Assembly: GCA_963556695.1 (NCBI GenBank)
Contig: CAUWAG010000019.1
Location: forward strand, 1,054,001 to 1,118,000
DNA length: 64,000 nt
Source: Anthostomella pinea
Taxonomy: Eukaryota > Ascomycota > Sordariomycetes > Xylariales > Xylariaceae
Direction: 5' to 3'
The translations under genes and the position numbers were made by a program. The notes beneath the pieces are model-generated. The model was not told the DNA's origin. It saw nothing but the letters and a program-made list of their open reading frames with translations, and ran no database searches. Shown here piece by piece: positions 62,481 to 64,000 of the stretch (its first letter is position 1; each line of letters opens with the position of its first letter).

Positions 62481-64000
62481 GAAAAAGTAGCTTTAAGCTA
62501 GGATTTAGGTTTCGTTCTAATTAATCTTTTTATAAATAAGCTTTTTAATGAGAATTCACTTTTATAGATTATTAAATTTAATTATTAATAATTCTCTAAA
62601 CTTATTCTACGTCCATTAAATACCTTTAAATAATATCATTATGATGCATAGACTTAAACGTGTCTTTTTCGAGGTTTCTTCGTATTTCCATAAAGATATT
62701 TTTCCTTTATACCTTACGTTAAAAGCTATTTATAGGGTTTTAAAGGTAGGATTGTTTGTGTTTATGATAAAAAGGGTATATATTAGCTAATCGGAAATAG
62801 TACTTGTTTTTTAAAAGCTCGCTAAAAATTTTGAGCGCGTATTTAAGCTTTATTTCAATTATATAAAGTGTATTTTTAACGTAAAAGCTTTCAAAATACG
62901 CTTCAAAAGCCTTATTAACGCGTATTATTTTCGCTCTTTTGAAAATATCGAATATTATAAATACGATCAATAGTATCTTATCAAATGCTTTAAAATTACC
63001 ACCTTTTTAAAAGCGAATTTGGTTTATAGCTTTTATTTGCCCGTATTTTTGTTTATAACGTTTTTTTACTACGTTTTTATTATCATTATTAACTTTTATT
63101 TTATGAAAAGATTTTCATCAATAGCGTAAGAGTTCATATAGATGTATATGTATATAAGGTTAAATTAGATTTTTCACATTTAATGCGTCGGTATTAATAT
63201 CGCTAATATATCCGTAAATATTGACGTATAACACTCGAAAAACCTGACTTTTCGATTAATTATACGAAATAGTTCTAGGATTTTTTATATCTTAAAAAAA
63301 TCCCTTTCGCGCTTTACGCTTTCATTTTGTTTAAGTTAATTTAATGTTTCGATTCGATAAATATTGTATATTCCGATCCAATAATCTTAGCGTAATTAAA
63401 ATGAACCGTATAGTTCTTTTAGGCAGAATACATTTTGCAATATTCAAACAGTAATTTATTCATCATAAACTGGCTTATTTAATTAATAATATACGACGTG
63501 ATGACGTATATATAATCTTAAAAATACCTAGAGATTTGAATCTAAATTTACCTTGTTTTCGTTCGGTTTTAAAAGAATTAAATTCTATAGTTTAGTATGC
63601 AGCTTTCATATTAACATCAAACCCATTGAAATAATATTTTCACTATTATAAATACGTTTCAATCCATTTTTATCATCCTTTTAATCGTTTAAATTCGCTT
63701 TTCACCATTATGATACTGAAAGCGCCGATGATAAAATAAAGCTTTAATTTAAGCTTGTTTTATAACGTACAGAGAACTTTAGCGGAGCCTTTAGATGATA
63801 AATTTTCCTTTCTTATCAATCTTATTGTTTCCTAACACGTTATATTATGATTCATTATATGAAAAGTTACATAATAGGTTTTGATTTATTAAACTTTTAT
63901 ATTAAAATGAAAATGCCCTATTTGAAGACGTTAAAGATTATCAGAATCGTTTCGTTCAGGTTTATAATGTCGCTGCTGTAAAAAGAGCCTTTGATATAAT

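Larger units (their letters stand above)
40481..64000. repeat. AT-rich, RIP-like repeat block without intact genes
   Basis: About 23.5 kb of very AT-rich DNA running off the right edge. TpA is abundant, CpA/TpG are scarce and CpG is still present (cgtt, acgt, gcgt), the signature expected when repeat-induced point mutation turns CpA into TpA. All frames are full of TAA/TAG; the few open frames of 60-99 residues are compositional. It contains retroelement relics, diverged repeats, long simple-sequence arrays and two islands of normal GC, listed separately. From 40,481 to 47,800 I see no element I can name. Confidence 0.88.

Noticed and set aside
62740..62970. 76-residue minus-strand frame in the AT-rich block
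   Set aside because: No recognisable domain; compatible with chance.
1..64000. tRNA genes, rRNA and CRISPR arrays
   Set aside because: No cloverleaf with matching A/B boxes was found by eye, no rRNA core motifs, and the tandem repeats lack spacer structure; a tRNAscan run would be decisive.

Overview
The window looks like a filamentous ascomycete chromosome segment (Pezizomycotina, probably Sordariomycetes). This rests on short spliceosomal introns (about 50-160 bp, GT..AG with CTNAC-like branch sites), a Zn2Cys6 transcription factor, SUR7/PalI, BIM1-like and DUF3405 proteins, and an AT-rich block that looks like the product of repeat-induced point mutation (RIP). Nothing was searched: all identities come from reading motifs and reconstructing splice junctions by frame.

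Layout. Positions 1 to about 40,450 have normal GC and dense genes. In order: a phospholipase D-like gene cut by the window edge (-), secreted leucine aminopeptidase (-), an SRR1-like gene (-), a DUF3405 type II membrane protein (-), mitochondrial AFG1-type ATPase (-), a four-helix membrane protein with a GC-AG intron (+), a nine-exon Zn2Cys6 transcription factor (+), a SUR7/PalI-family protein (-), a secreted protein with two cupredoxin domains and a ferritin-like domain (+), a BIM1/X325-like copper protein with a damaged 3' end (+), a Ser-Gln/Pro-rich unknown (+), nucleoporin NUP49 (-) divergent from polyadenylation factor FIP1 (+), an unresolved multi-exon gene (+), a small membrane protein (+), XAP5 (-), and a five-repeat CxxC protein (-) at the edge of the AT-rich block.

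From about 40,480 to 64,000 the composition switches abruptly to very AT-rich, TpA-rich, stop-filled DNA. It holds no intact gene. It contains the eroded pol region of a plus-strand Ty3/Gypsy element in the order reverse transcriptase, RNase H, integrase, between two diverged LTR-like copies. It also has a diverged repeat of about 1.2 kb present twice (a third partial copy), large simple-sequence arrays, a 30-base G tract, and two short islands of normal GC that appear to have escaped RIP or arrived after it.

The genes are mostly unrelated housekeeping and secretory functions. The only suggestive pairing is two neighbouring secreted copper-type proteins (21.5-25 kb). The most distinctive protein is the regular five-unit WY/CxxC repeat protein at 37.8-40.1 kb. 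No CRISPR array, tRNA or rRNA was recognised.
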